Notes: generated by a model not told the origin, from the sequence alone. 24,476 nucleotides of DNA from Nanosynbacter sp. (GCA_015257485.1 JABZKC010000009.1:1-24476); one strand, 5' to 3'. Positions 13,816 to 21,890 are shown, counted from the first letter of the stretch. Program-made: numbers and translations.

Positions 13816-15213
13816 TTATTTTGGTTCTTTTGGCGTTTTTTGGACTTTTTCGACAAATTGACGAATTTTTCGATGGAAGTTTTCCGTACTAAATTTAGTA
13901 GCGGTGGCAGAAATTTCCTGAGGCGAAAGAAAAGAATTTACGGATTTTGCTTCAAAATTTTTCAAAGTTTGAGCAAGGGAATCGACGGATTGCTCCTCGA
14001 AGAAGAGACCGTTTTTACCATCATGAATGTAATCGAGTGCTCCACCTTGCTTCAAAGCGATGACTGGACAGCCAGAAGCTAATGCCTCGACTGGAGCAAT
14101 GCCGAAAGGTTCATTAGATGGAAAAACGAAGGCCTTGGCATATTTAACAAATTCCTTAAGATTGGACTGTGGCAAGACATCGAAGAAAACCACATGCTTC
14201 GAGCCGGCGGCTTGATTAATGAGTGATTCGTGAGCCGCACCATTACCGATGAGAACTAAATTAAGTTTAAGCTTCTTACAAGCGGCAATAATTAAATCTA
14301 GACGTTTCCAGTTAACTTGACGAGAAAAATTCAAATAAAAGCCTTCGGTGAGAAAACTTTCTGGAAGTTTTTGGAGGATTTCTGGGGCTTTTTGGAGAAT
14401 TTCCGGAAGTTCTCTAGCGGGTTTTTCAGAGATAATTTGACTTTTATTATGTTTGATGTTGTTTTCTAGTTTTATCTTTGTTTGCTTTTTATTTGAATTA
14501 TGTTGTGATAATATTTGACAATTTGACTGAATTATTTCACGATATGGAGCGACGGCTTGGAAGTTTTCCACAGCTACAGGTGGATAAATAATCGTGCTTT
14601 CCCTTTCGTAAAATTGTTTGATTTCCTGCCGAGCAAAATCTGAGATGGTTAAATAATAGTCTGGGCGCGCGGCAGCTTCAAGGTCCTTGCGTCGTAGATT
14701 TTTTACCATCAGGCGAAAAACTGGACGAACCAAAAAATTTAATTTTCCGAAACCTGGGTCCTCGAGGTATTCCCTGTATTTCCCCCAATAATATTGGGTC
14801 GGGACATGACAATAACAGATATGAGCACCGGGTTTGGTTTTAACAAATTTGGCATCACAACCAGAAACCGAGATCACCAAATCATAGGCGGTGAGGTCGA
14901 GATGCTTGAAATAATTCTGACGCAGAGGGGCGATAAATTTACGTAAAAAGGCCGGAAGGAGATTTAACCAACCGGTTTTAACTTCGGCATCAAGAAACCA
15001 GTTAATCTGTTTCGGGCGATATTGAGAGGTATAGATAGGTGCTTCTGGATAAATGCGGTGTAATTCCCTCAGGACTTGCTCGGCACCACCGACCACGGTG
15101 AGCCAATCACAAACCAGGGCGATTTTTGGCTCGCCAATTTTCGATTGGGCGGATTTTGTATTGGTGGTTTTAGACTCAACCATTTTCGACTTGATGGTTT
15201 TTGATTCAGCCAT
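13816..15213 (-). CDS. Family 4 glycosyltransferase, 465 aa
   Basis: A GT-B enzyme that would transfer a sugar from a nucleotide donor to a lipid-linked acceptor in the cytoplasm. After a 30-residue lead comes the first Rossmann domain (KIALVCDWLTVVGGAEQVL; GGAEQV at 42-47) with CYCHVPTQYYWG (133-144). The second domain holds NFSRQVNWKRLD (295-306) and the GT4 E-x7-E signature at EPFGIAPVEALASG (E368, E376), then GGALDYI (390-396). Two oddities: the N-terminal lead is a run of K/S/T/E repeats (ESKT, KSK, TKS, QSK), and a 65-residue low-complexity K/N/Q insert (about 222-288) separates the domains, with PEILQK repeated. ATG abuts the previous stop (TAAATG); an in-frame ATG at 15183 is an alternative. 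Confidence 0.86.
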   Translation of the reverse strand: MAESKTIKSKMVESKTTNTKSAQSKIGEPKIALVCDWLTVVGGAEQVLRELHRIYPEAPIYTSQYRPKQINWFLDAEVKTGWLNLLPAFLRKFIAPLRQNYFKHLDLTAYDLVISVSGCDAKFVKTKPGAHICYCHVPTQYYWGKYREYLEDPGFGKLNFLVRPVFRLMVKNLRRKDLEAAARPDYYLTISDFARQEIKQFYERESTIIYPPVAVENFQAVAPYREIIQSNCQILSQHNSNKKQTKIKLENNIKHNKSQIISEKPARELPEILQKAPEILQKLPESFLTEGFYLNFSRQVNWKRLDLIIAACKKLKLNLVLIGNGAAHESLINQAAGSKHVVFFDVLPQSNLKEFVKYAKAFVFPSNEPFGIAPVEALASGCPVIALKQGGALDYIHDGKNGLFFEEQSVDSLAQTLKNFEAKSVNSFLSPQEISATATKFSTENFHRKIRQFVEKVQKTPKEPK

Positions 15214-16659
15214 TTATTTAGCACCTTTTTGGAAGATTACGGCGCGAATGGTTTGAAGCATAATTTGTAAATCGAAGAGTACCGACCAGTTTTGGATGTA
15301 ATAGAGATCAAGAGAGCGACGCTCATCAAAACTAATATCACGACGACCAGAAACTTGGGCTAGGCCAGTGAGGCCAGACTTAACCGTAAGAAGAAGTGAG
15401 CGGTCACCGTAATTACGTAATTCCCCTGGCACAAGCGCACGTGGACCAACAAGAGAGATATCGCCGCTTAAAACATTAAATAACTGAGGTAATTCATCGA
15501 GCGAAGTGGCACGTAAGAATTTACCGATGCGCGTGATGCGAGGATCGCGAGCTAAGAAATCACCATTTTTGCGATACTGATGAGAGAACTCAGCGGCAGA
15601 AGCAATCTTCCCTTCTTTTTCCATTTTGGCGAAGGCTTCTTCTGGAGTCATGCCAGAGTAGGCGGTTTTCATACTGCGGAATTTAAGAATCTTGAATTTA
15701 CGATTGTATTGCGTGAGGCGATATTCACTGTAGATAGTTTTCGATTTTGGATCGGAGATTTTAATACAGAGCCAAATAACTAACATCGGAATGAAGGTTA
15801 AAATAATACCGATAAGGCTGAAAATAATATCCATGAAGCGCTTAATGATGCGAGCGTTCCCCACGAGTGGCGTAACCTTAACCAAAATAGCCGGTGTACT
15901 ACCGATAAGCTCAAGCTGGCCCATGTGCTGAGAGAGTGCGGCTTCAGATGGAATGAAATAATAGAGGAGATGATGATTAATTGATTGACGATAAACATAT
16001 TCAGTCTGGCGTTCGTCGGTTTGAAAAATCACATCAACCGTCTGATCCTTCAAAGCATCCTTCAAGGAAGAATACTGAAAATGGCGAAGTTCTTTCGGAA
16101 TAAATTTATTACCAGCCACCACTCCAACTAGGCGATAACCATCTTCAGGATAAGCCAAGATTTGATTAATCAGATAGGTAGTATTTTTTGAGTTGCCGAC
16201 AATAATAGCCCGTTTAGTACCGATTTTTTGCAACATAAAACGTTTGCGGAAGAATTTCAAAATTATTCGCATGACTAAGAGTGAAATAAAGCAAGTAAAA
16301 ACTGCGTAAACAGCAATTAAGCGGACGGGAAAGAGATTTTCTTGAATAAAAAAATCTAAGGTAATAATGCCCATGATACCCACCACTGAGGCAACAAAGA
16401 GACGGTAAAGTTCACTCCATCTGGATTTGGCAAAAATTACATCCTTACGATAAAGCCCCATCACAAAAAGCATGATAATCCAAAGCGGCACCAGGAAAAT
16501 GAGCGGCAAAATAAATTCCATAGAAGTGATTTCAAAATAATATGGGCGAGTGTCGAGCTTAGTGCGAATCATATAGGCAAAAGCAAAAGAAGCGATAATC
16601 GCAATAATGTCGCCTAAGATGAGAAATAAACGAAAAATAAAATCGGAATTTTTCTTCAT
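15214..16659 (-). CDS. Undecaprenyl-phosphate sugar phosphotransferase (WbaP/WcaJ-type), 481 aa
   Basis: This integral membrane enzyme would start glycan assembly by moving a sugar-1-phosphate from a nucleotide sugar to polyprenyl phosphate. Four N-terminal helices (about 9-31, 49-69, 87-104, 111-133) precede a CoA-binding-like domain (KRAIIVGNSKNT, 149-160). A membrane re-entrant helix follows (272-300), then the catalytic domain with KFRSM (326-330), DPRITRIG (372-379), DELPQLFNVL (388-397), SLVGPRALVP (402-411) and SGLTGLAQVSGR (428-439). A charged stretch of some 40 residues lies between KFRSM and DPRIT, longer than in small family members. It leads the three-gene glycan operon. A TAAAAT hexamer sits 7 nt before the ATG, so the transcript may be leaderless. 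The sugar transferred is unknown. Confidence 0.9.
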   Translation of the reverse strand: MKKNSDFIFRLFLILGDIIAIIASFAFAYMIRTKLDTRPYYFEITSMEFILPLIFLVPLWIIMLFVMGLYRKDVIFAKSRWSELYRLFVASVVGIMGIITLDFFIQENLFPVRLIAVYAVFTCFISLLVMRIILKFFRKRFMLQKIGTKRAIIVGNSKNTTYLINQILAYPEDGYRLVGVVAGNKFIPKELRHFQYSSLKDALKDQTVDVIFQTDERQTEYVYRQSINHHLLYYFIPSEAALSQHMGQLELIGSTPAILVKVTPLVGNARIIKRFMDIIFSLIGIILTFIPMLVIWLCIKISDPKSKTIYSEYRLTQYNRKFKILKFRSMKTAYSGMTPEEAFAKMEKEGKIASAAEFSHQYRKNGDFLARDPRITRIGKFLRATSLDELPQLFNVLSGDISLVGPRALVPGELRNYGDRSLLLTVKSGLTGLAQVSGRRDISFDERRSLDLYYIQNWSVLFDLQIMLQTIRAVIFQKGAK

Positions 16660-16666
16660 TAGTCTT

Positions 16667-16672
16667 ATTTTA
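16667..16672 (-). promoter_or_regulatory. Possible -10 of the glycan operon
   Basis: Minus-strand TAAAAT followed by 7 nt and ATG. It is weaker than the other promoters here: no TGn and no clear -35. Confidence 0.45.
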
Positions 16673-16704
16673 ACCCAAGAGAAAACTTTTTTGAAGAGAG
16701 AGAA

Positions 16705-16733
16705 AAAACTATGCAGATTAGCTGCATAGTTTT
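16705..16733 (-). terminator. Terminator of glmS
   Basis: Perfect 12-bp stem AAAACTATGCAG / CTGCATAGTTTT with loop ATTAG; on the minus strand it runs into TTTTTTC. It separates glmS from the glycan operon. Confidence 0.88.
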
Positions 16734-16762
16734 GTTTTCGAGTGAGGTGGGTCTTAAATTAT

Positions 16763-18586
16763 TTATTCGACAGTAACCGACTTGGCAAGATTGCGTGGCT
16801 GGTCGACATTATTGCCACGATAAACCGCTAAGTAGTAAGCAAACATTTGACTCAAGAGATTAAAGAGAAGTGGCGTGAGCAATTGAAGCTTAGTGTCAAT
16901 TTTCACAACACCCTCCACTGGTAAATCAACCTCAGTATCAGAAAAGACAATGACGTGTCCACCGCGTGCCAAGACTTCTTGAATACCAGAAACGGATTTT
17001 TCGAACAAGAAGCCAGATTGCAACATCACGACTTCGAAGAAACGATCATCGATCAAAGCGATGGGACCGTGTTTTAATTCCCCAGTCGGATAGCCGTTAG
17101 CATCGATGTAAGAAATTTCCTTGAGCTTCAAAGCACCTTCGAGGGCGATAGGATAATTCACATCGCGACCGAGATAAATCGCATGTTCGTAATTTGTATA
17201 GTTCTTGGCGAGTTTGGAAATTTCATCCTGTTTTTCATGCAAGATACGCTTGATTTCCTCTGGCAGAAGACTAATTTCGTCAACCAAGGCGGCAACTTGA
17301 CGAGCGTTCAGACCCTTAGCTTCAGCAATGGTGAGACCAAACATTAAAATGGCGATGACCTGAGAAGTGTAGGCCTTGGTACTGGCGACAGAAATTTCCG
17401 GTCCGGCATGGACATAAGTACCACCGTCGACTTCACGCGCAATAGTCGAGCCAATAGCATTGACGATGCCGATAGTTTTGGTGCCCTGAGATTTAATTTC
17501 ACGAAGACAGGCCAAAGTATCCGCGGTTTCACCAGACTGAGAAATGATAAGCGCCACCGAGTGATCTGGAATATAAGCATGGCGGTAACGATATTCAGAA
17601 GCAATGACTGGCTCAATAGTGACACCAGGCAAAACTTGCTCGATGAGATAAGCGGCAGTATTAGCAGCATAATAAGCAGTACCACAACCAACCAGAATGA
17701 TATGCTTAATTTCTTTTAGTTCCTTGACGGAAAGATTTGGGCCACCAAGATGAACGGTATGTTCTTTCGCATTGATGCGTCCACGCAAAGTTTCCTTCAA
17801 ACTATCTGGTTGTTCCATAATTTCTTTAAGTAAGAAATGATCGTAGCCACCTTTTTGAATAGCGGAAAGATCGGTGAGAATTTTTTCAACTTTCACAGAA
17901 ACTGGCTGAAGATCGAGGGTTTTAACTTCTACATGATCTTTAGAAATGAGGGCGACTTCCCCGTCATTAAGGTAAATCGCATTTTTAGTATTACCGATAA
18001 GAGCCGAAGCATCTGAAGCGATGAGAGTTTCATGTTCACCCACGCCGATAACCAGTGGCGAACCAGAGCGAGCGACCACGAGATGTTCAGTATCATCCGC
18101 AGACATTACAGCGATACCATAAGTACCAGAGACGAGTTTGAGCGCCTGAGTCACAGAGTCGAGCAAATCATGCGATTCCTGATAAAAACTATCAATGAGA
18201 GCCGCAAGTACCTCTGTATCAGTCTCGGACTTAAATTGATATTTCTCAGAGAGCTCTTTTTTCAAGGCTTTATAATTTTCGATAATACCATTGTGAACCA
18301 AGAAAATACTGCCGACGTGATGCGGGTGAGCATTGGTCTCAGATGGATTACCATGGGTAGCCCAACGAGTATGACCGATACCAATATGATCAGACGTATA
18401 ATGATCTTTAATTTTAGCTTCTAGATTGACGATCTTGCCAACCGCACGTAGTAACGTAGGTTTTTGGTTTTGATCAAGAGTTGCCACACCGGCTGAATCA
18501 TAACCACGATACTCTAGGCGCTTAAGGCCTGAAAGTAAGAATTCTTGAGCGTTATTTTTTCCAACATATCCGACAATTCCACACAT
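16763..18586 (-). CDS. glmS: Glucosamine-fructose-6-phosphate aminotransferase GlmS, 607 aa
   Basis: GlmS makes glucosamine-6-phosphate from fructose-6-phosphate and glutamine, the entry step to UDP-GlcNAc and so to peptidoglycan and surface glycans. After Met removal, Cys2 (MCGIVGYVG) is the N-terminal nucleophile of the glutaminase domain, with LEYRGYDSAG (24-33), GHTRWATHG (72-80) and the SETDTEVLAALID stretch. Two SIS sugar-isomerase domains follow, with IILVGCGTAYYAA and ISQSGETADTLA in the first and IYLGRDVNYPIALEGALKLKEI and GELKHGPIAL in the second. The end is the typical LAKSVTVE. Its length of 607 is normal. AAGGAGG sits 5 nt before the ATG. Its leader is only about 10-15 nt, so there is no glmS ribozyme. 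It feeds GlmM, encoded about 6 kb away. Confidence 0.97.
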   Translation of the reverse strand: MCGIVGYVGKNNAQEFLLSGLKRLEYRGYDSAGVATLDQNQKPTLLRAVGKIVNLEAKIKDHYTSDHIGIGHTRWATHGNPSETNAHPHHVGSIFLVHNGIIENYKALKKELSEKYQFKSETDTEVLAALIDSFYQESHDLLDSVTQALKLVSGTYGIAVMSADDTEHLVVARSGSPLVIGVGEHETLIASDASALIGNTKNAIYLNDGEVALISKDHVEVKTLDLQPVSVKVEKILTDLSAIQKGGYDHFLLKEIMEQPDSLKETLRGRINAKEHTVHLGGPNLSVKELKEIKHIILVGCGTAYYAANTAAYLIEQVLPGVTIEPVIASEYRYRHAYIPDHSVALIISQSGETADTLACLREIKSQGTKTIGIVNAIGSTIAREVDGGTYVHAGPEISVASTKAYTSQVIAILMFGLTIAEAKGLNARQVAALVDEISLLPEEIKRILHEKQDEISKLAKNYTNYEHAIYLGRDVNYPIALEGALKLKEISYIDANGYPTGELKHGPIALIDDRFFEVVMLQSGFLFEKSVSGIQEVLARGGHVIVFSDTEVDLPVEGVVKIDTKLQLLTPLLFNLLSQMFAYYLAVYRGNNVDQPRNLAKSVTVE

Positions 18587-18603
18587 ATAACCTCCTTTTT
18601 TCG

Positions 18604-18612
18604 ATTATAACA
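18604..18612 (-). promoter_or_regulatory. Extended -10 of glmS
   Basis: Minus-strand TGtTATAAT, directly downstream of a terminator hairpin on the same strand. It predicts a very short leader that still contains the GGAGG site. Confidence 0.7.
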
Positions 18613-18613
18613 G

Positions 18614-18639
18614 AAAAAAACACCGCCGGAGCGATGTTT
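18614..18639 (-). terminator. Terminator upstream of glmS
   Basis: AAACATCGC-TCCG-GCGGTGTTT on the minus strand (one mismatch) followed by a run of seven T. It ends transcription coming from upstream on the minus strand, where the only candidate unit is the 19-codon ORF at 18639-18698. Confidence 0.7.
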
Positions 18640-18698
18640 TATGAGAGATAGGCGAGTGATTCAATGATTTTAATGACACTAGGGTCCACTGGTTTCAT
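18639..18698 (-). CDS. Possible microprotein or small-RNA unit, 19 codons
   Basis: ATG opens a 19-codon frame (MKPVDPSVIKIIESLAYLS) whose stop directly touches a terminator hairpin. About 40 nt upstream, a TTGGTA-N17-TATGAT pair could be its promoter, so promoter, ORF and terminator make a unit of about 115 nt. There is no Shine-Dalgarno. The peptide would be a short amphipathic helix. It could be a real microprotein, the remains of a decayed gene, the coding part of a small RNA, or chance; no known family is recognised. Confidence 0.3.
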   Translation of the reverse strand: MKPVDPSVIKIIESLAYLS

Positions 18699-18735
18699 AG
18701 GACAAAAACTAGTAATGTGCTAACAAGTCTTTTTT

Positions 18736-18764
18736 ATCATAAGACAGGGGTAGACATTTACCAA
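18736..18764 (-). promoter_or_regulatory. Possible promoter of the small unit upstream of glmS
   Basis: Minus-strand TTGGTA (18759-18764), 17 bp, TATGAT (18736-18741). It overlaps the divergent promoter proposed for the histidine phosphatase. Confidence 0.35.
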
Positions 18765-18780
18765 ACAAAAGCGTTATGAT
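18751..18780 (+). promoter_or_regulatory. Probable promoter of the histidine phosphatase gene
   Basis: Plus-strand TAGACA (18751-18756), 18 bp, TATGAT (18775-18780). The predicted start is within about 10 nt of the ATG, so the transcript is nearly leaderless and no ribosome site is seen. Confidence 0.5.
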
Positions 18781-18795
18781 AATTTTAATAATTTT

Positions 18796-19320
18796 ATGAA
18801 AATCTATTTAATTCGTCATGGAGAAAGTTTAGCTAATCTAGGTTTAGTATCAGCGGATTTTTCTATGGACAATCAGAATACTTTATCCAAAAAAGGTGAA
18901 AATCAAATACAGGCAATTATACCGGCCTTCCAGAATTGTAATATTGTGCGGATTTTTTCTTCACCGATGAAACGAGCTGTCAAAAGTGCAGAAATATTAC
19001 AATCTGGCCTAGTTAGTAAACCAAAAATTATAATTGATGGTCGCCTAAAAGAGATTGACTACGGAATTTTTACTGACGATCGAGATAATCCTGAAATGCA
19101 AAATATCGCCAAGAGACAAATTGCCGGTGACCAAGAAATTAGCTTTGGCGATGGAGAAAATATACGTGAAATTCTGGAGAGGTTTTTAGACTTTCTAGTA
19201 ACTACCTATAAGATACATCAAAATGACGAAATCATAATTCTTTCACATGGTCGTCTACTATCAATTGTGAGTAAAAAAATTGAAGAGCTTTGCCAGAAAA
19301 AATTAGAAAATCCCAAATAA
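18796..19320 (+). CDS. Histidine phosphatase (phosphoglycerate-mutase-like), 174 aa, 3' end frameshifted
   Basis: The family catalytic set is present: RHGES at 7-11 (phosphohistidine His8), SSPMKRAVKSAEIL (55-68, Arg60), the acid in LKEIDYG (Glu86), and the second His in LSHG (His151). The substrate cannot be named; the superfamily covers small-molecule and protein phosphatases as well as mutases. The frame ends early with TAA after KKLENPK, but the next-lower frame continues with NASIIEVELNNNEIILLRTY and stops at 19403, which is how the last strand of this family normally reads after LSHG. So a 1-base frame change near 19315-19320 has removed the last ~28 residues, or a shift makes the full form. 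It is a lone plus-strand gene and more AT-rich than its neighbours. Confidence 0.85.
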   Translation: MKIYLIRHGESLANLGLVSADFSMDNQNTLSKKGENQIQAIIPAFQNCNIVRIFSSPMKRAVKSAEILQSGLVSKPKIIIDGRLKEIDYGIFTDDRDNPEMQNIAKRQIAGDQEISFGDGENIREILERFLDFLVTTYKIHQNDEIIILSHGRLLSIVSKKIEELCQKKLENPK

Positions 19321-19403
19321 ATAACGCTTCAATAATTGAAGTTGAATTAAATAATAATGAGATTATTTTACTAAGAACTTATTTAAATACCTTAAAAAGC
19401 TAA
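19317..19403 (+). pseudogene. Frameshifted C-terminal remainder of the histidine phosphatase
   Basis: Read in the -1 frame from just before the stop of the upstream ORF, this stretch gives I-N-NASIIEVELNNNEIILL and ends with TAA at 19401-19403. N-A-S-I-x-x-I/V-E is the usual final strand of the histidine phosphatase family. It has no start codon or ribosome site of its own, so it only makes sense as the continuation of the gene before it. A sequencing error, a real mutation or programmed shifting are all possible; the local CCCAAATAAAT is not a standard slippery heptamer in the right phase. Confidence 0.65.
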
Positions 19404-19431
19404 TTTTAAAATTGTTTTTTCATAATGTTTA

Positions 19432-19440
19432 TGGTAAAAT
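19432..19440 (+). promoter_or_regulatory. Extended -10 of the acidic 219-aa gene
   Basis: Plus-strand TGgTAAAAT, with TTGTTT 16 bp upstream of the hexamer as a weak -35. The leader would be about 40 nt. Confidence 0.55.
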
Positions 19441-19484
19441 CTTGGTAGTTAATTAAATAGTAAAATATTAAAAGAGAGGTGGGT

Positions 19485-20144
19485 ATGGATCTGGCATCAG
19501 GGACAGATAATGGCAATAACGCCGACCTAAATCAAATACAAAATCAATTCGGCATCCCTCCGATGCCACCAACCGGTAGCGCAATGCCAGCTTTTGATTC
19601 TGGCGCAACTTTTGGTGTACCGACAGAAACTATTACCGGTAATAATACAAATTCTACCCCAACTTTCGAAAATAATGGAGCTTCACAAGTCATGCAAGAT
19701 TTAACTAATCAAGGTCCAGCCCCAATTTTGGAGCCAACCGAAAATACTAATGCGGAAAATACTTTTGCCGCCCCAGCTATGGATTTAAGCAATCTAGGTG
19801 TCGAAACCACAGCAGATAAACCAGCAGAAGTAGCTACTGAAGTAAATACCGAAGCTGCAGCACCAGCAATCAATCTCGAGACTACCGCTCCAGTAACTCC
19901 TGAAGCTGCAATCGAAGATAGCAAGCTAGAAGACGTAAAGAAGCAAATGCTGCAAGATCTTTATCCATTGATGGATAAAATCAAAATTAATCCTGACCAA
20001 AAATTCAAAGTCTACAAACAAATGATCGAGTCGACTGGTGACAAAGAAATGATTACTGCCGCTTACGATACCGCTAAAAGTCTAACTGACGAAACCGAGC
20101 GCGCCGAAGCATTACTCTATCTCATCGAAAAAGCTGACAATTAA
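19485..20144 (+). CDS. Acidic disordered protein with helical C-terminal domain, 219 aa, unknown
   Basis: No family recognised. Residues 1-140 are low complexity, rich in N, T, P, A, E and Q (for example GIPPMPPTGSAMPAF), and almost surely disordered. From about 146 a charged helical segment follows (LEDVKKQMLQDLYPLMDKIK, then KFKVYKQMIESTG and TERAEALLYLIEKADN) with heptad-like spacing, which should fold as a small helical bundle. There is no signal peptide or membrane helix. ATG with AGAGAGG 6 nt before it is preferred over a GTG two codons upstream. It stands alone between the phosphatase and groEL, with its own promoter and a long composite terminator. A tethered-domain or scaffold role is only a guess. 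Confidence 0.75.
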   Translation: MDLASGTDNGNNADLNQIQNQFGIPPMPPTGSAMPAFDSGATFGVPTETITGNNTNSTPTFENNGASQVMQDLTNQGPAPILEPTENTNAENTFAAPAMDLSNLGVETTADKPAEVATEVNTEAAAPAINLETTAPVTPEAAIEDSKLEDVKKQMLQDLYPLMDKIKINPDQKFKVYKQMIESTGDKEMITAAYDTAKSLTDETERAEALLYLIEKADN

Positions 20145-20145
20145 T

Positions 20146-20230
20146 AGAAAAACCCACTTACTTTTTTAAAACACGCTCTAGGCCGCTTGGCCAAGCTTAT
20201 AGTTTTAAAAATAGCAAGTGGGTCTTTTCT
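20146..20230 (+). terminator. Long composite hairpin terminator
   Basis: Starting 1 nt after the TAA, the left arm (20146-20172) pairs with the right arm (20202-20230) over about 24 bp with few mismatches (core ACCCACTT / AAGTGGGT and TTTTAAAAC / GTTTTAAAA), followed by TCTTTTCTAT. The 29-nt loop holds a smaller GGCC-GCTT-GGCC hairpin. It is far larger than the other terminators here. Confidence 0.75.
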
Positions 20231-20244
20231 ATCTAATGAATAAT

Positions 20245-20274
20245 AAAAAAGGAGGCTAACGCCTCCATTTTTTT
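20245..20274 (-). terminator. Terminator of groESL
   Basis: GGAGGC-GTTA-GCCTCC stem (20251-20266) with an A tract before and a T tract after on the minus strand, 11 nt past the groEL stop. It may work on both strands, backing up the composite hairpin. Confidence 0.85.
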
Positions 20275-20276
20275 AT

Positions 20277-21890
20277 TTAATACATGCCTCCGCCCATGGC
20301 TTCTGGTTCGGATTTTTCTGGAATATCGACAATGAGAGCACCCATAGTGATGGCAGTAGCCGAAATACTAATGGCGTTCTGGACAGCTTCACGAGTAACA
20401 CGAGCTGGGTCAATTACACCGGCTTTCTTCAAATCTTGCAAACCTTTTTCTGGTTGCATAACATTGATACCAAAGCCTGGTTTCGCTTTTTCAACTTCAG
20501 AAAGCAGAGCTTGAGAATTCAAACCAGCATTTTCAGTGATGTGAATGAATGGAGCCTTGAGGGCATTTTTCACAATCTTCGCACCGAGATCAGAATCATC
20601 TAAGGTATTTGCAAGATTAACTAGGGTGACACCACCACCAGCCACAATCCCCTCATCAAGGGCAGCCTTGGTGGCAGCCACGGCATCATCGACACGATAC
20701 TTCTTCTCGTCGATTTCAGTTTCGGTAGCACCACCAACTTTAATCACCGCAACCTTGCCAAGGAGAGCGGCGGCACGCTTGTTGAATTGTTCACGGTCAT
20801 AATCGGAGGTGGCAAGATTGGCTTGAGATTTAATCAATTCAATATGAGCCTTAACTTCTTTGCTATCGCCATTACCACTGATAATGGTCGATTCATCCTT
20901 AGTAGCGATAATTTTCTTCGCAGAACCTAAGAGATCAAGATCGGCGTCTTCGAGCTTCATGCCACGTTCCTCGGAGATAACAGTGGCACCCGTGAGAACA
21001 GCGATATCTTCTAAGATTTCCTTACGGCGGTCACCGAAGGCAGGAGCTTTCAAAACGAGAGTATTAAAGACACCCTTAAGTTTGTTCAAGACGAGGAGTG
21101 AGAGAGCTTCCCCGCTAACTTCTTCGGCGATAATCACGAGATCCTTGCGGCCAGATTGCATGACTTTTTCGAGAATTGGTAAGATTTCGTTATTAGAAGA
21201 AATTTTCTTATCGGTGAGAAGGATGAGCGGCTTATCAAAAATCGCTTCTTGACGATTAACATCAGTGACGAAGAATGGAGAGCTGTAACCCTTATCATAG
21301 CTGAAACCTTCAACGATTTCCTGCTCCATTTCGAGACCTTGACCTGGTTCGACGGTCACCACGCCGTCTTTACCGATTTTGGAAATTACACCAGCAATCA
21401 ATTCACCAATGGCGGCATCCCCAGCTGAAATAGTGGCAACTTCGGTGATTTTCTTGCTATCACCAGTAATCTTTTCAGCAGCTTGATTAATCTTCTCGAC
21501 GATTTCTGCGCCAGCTTTTTCGATACCTGCACGCAGTTCCATTGGATTAACACCAGCGGTAATCAATTTATTAGCTTCACTTAAAATATTGTAAGTTAAG
21601 ACTGTAACAGTAGTAGTACCATCACCAGCCACCTTATTAAGCTTCTGAGCCGCGGACTTGATTAGCTTAGCGCCGACCTGCTCGCCAAGATTAGCTTCGG
21701 TACTGCCAAGATCGACGGCCTCAGCGACGGTCACACCGTCGTGGGTAATGGTTGGATTGCCGTATGATTTCTCGATCACCACGTTTTGACCTTTAGGACC
21801 AAAAGTCACTTTCACGGCGTCATAAAGTTGCTTGGCCCCACTCAAGATTTTTTCCCGAGATTCTTGTGCATAAAAAATTTTCTTTGCCAT
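20277..21890 (-). CDS. groEL: Chaperonin GroEL (Hsp60), 537 aa
   Basis: GroEL forms the double-ring ATP-dependent folding chamber with GroES. Nearly the full family pattern is visible: TFGPKGQNVVIEK (29-41), GNPTITHDGVTVA (44-56), the ATP site GDGTTTVTVL (89-98), GKDGVVTVEPG in the intermediate/apical part, PAFGDRRKE, VDDAVAATKAALDEGIVAGGGVTL with the hydrolysis Asp, and DPARVTREAVQNAISIS. It ends EAMGGGMY, a reduced version of the GGM tail. Its length is slightly under E. coli GroEL (548). It lies 8 nt after groES with AAGGAGC as ribosome site, so it is in one operon and under the same CIRCE control. Confidence 0.98.
   Translation of the reverse strand: MAKKIFYAQESREKILSGAKQLYDAVKVTFGPKGQNVVIEKSYGNPTITHDGVTVAEAVDLGSTEANLGEQVGAKLIKSAAQKLNKVAGDGTTTVTVLTYNILSEANKLITAGVNPMELRAGIEKAGAEIVEKINQAAEKITGDSKKITEVATISAGDAAIGELIAGVISKIGKDGVVTVEPGQGLEMEQEIVEGFSYDKGYSSPFFVTDVNRQEAIFDKPLILLTDKKISSNNEILPILEKVMQSGRKDLVIIAEEVSGEALSLLVLNKLKGVFNTLVLKAPAFGDRRKEILEDIAVLTGATVISEERGMKLEDADLDLLGSAKKIIATKDESTIISGNGDSKEVKAHIELIKSQANLATSDYDREQFNKRAAALLGKVAVIKVGGATETEIDEKKYRVDDAVAATKAALDEGIVAGGGVTLVNLANTLDDSDLGAKIVKNALKAPFIHITENAGLNSQALLSEVEKAKPGFGINVMQPEKGLQDLKKAGVIDPARVTREAVQNAISISATAITMGALIVDIPEKSEPEAMGGGMY

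Noticed and set aside
18587..18613. Possible glmS ribozyme upstream of glmS
   Set aside because: The predicted leader is about 10-15 nt and a terminator lies right above the promoter, so there is no room for the roughly 150-nt ribozyme.
19315..19325. Programmed -1 frameshift site in the phosphatase gene
   Set aside because: CCCAAAT is present but in the wrong phase for the X-XXY-YYZ rule, and no clear stimulatory stem follows. A mutation or sequence error is simpler.
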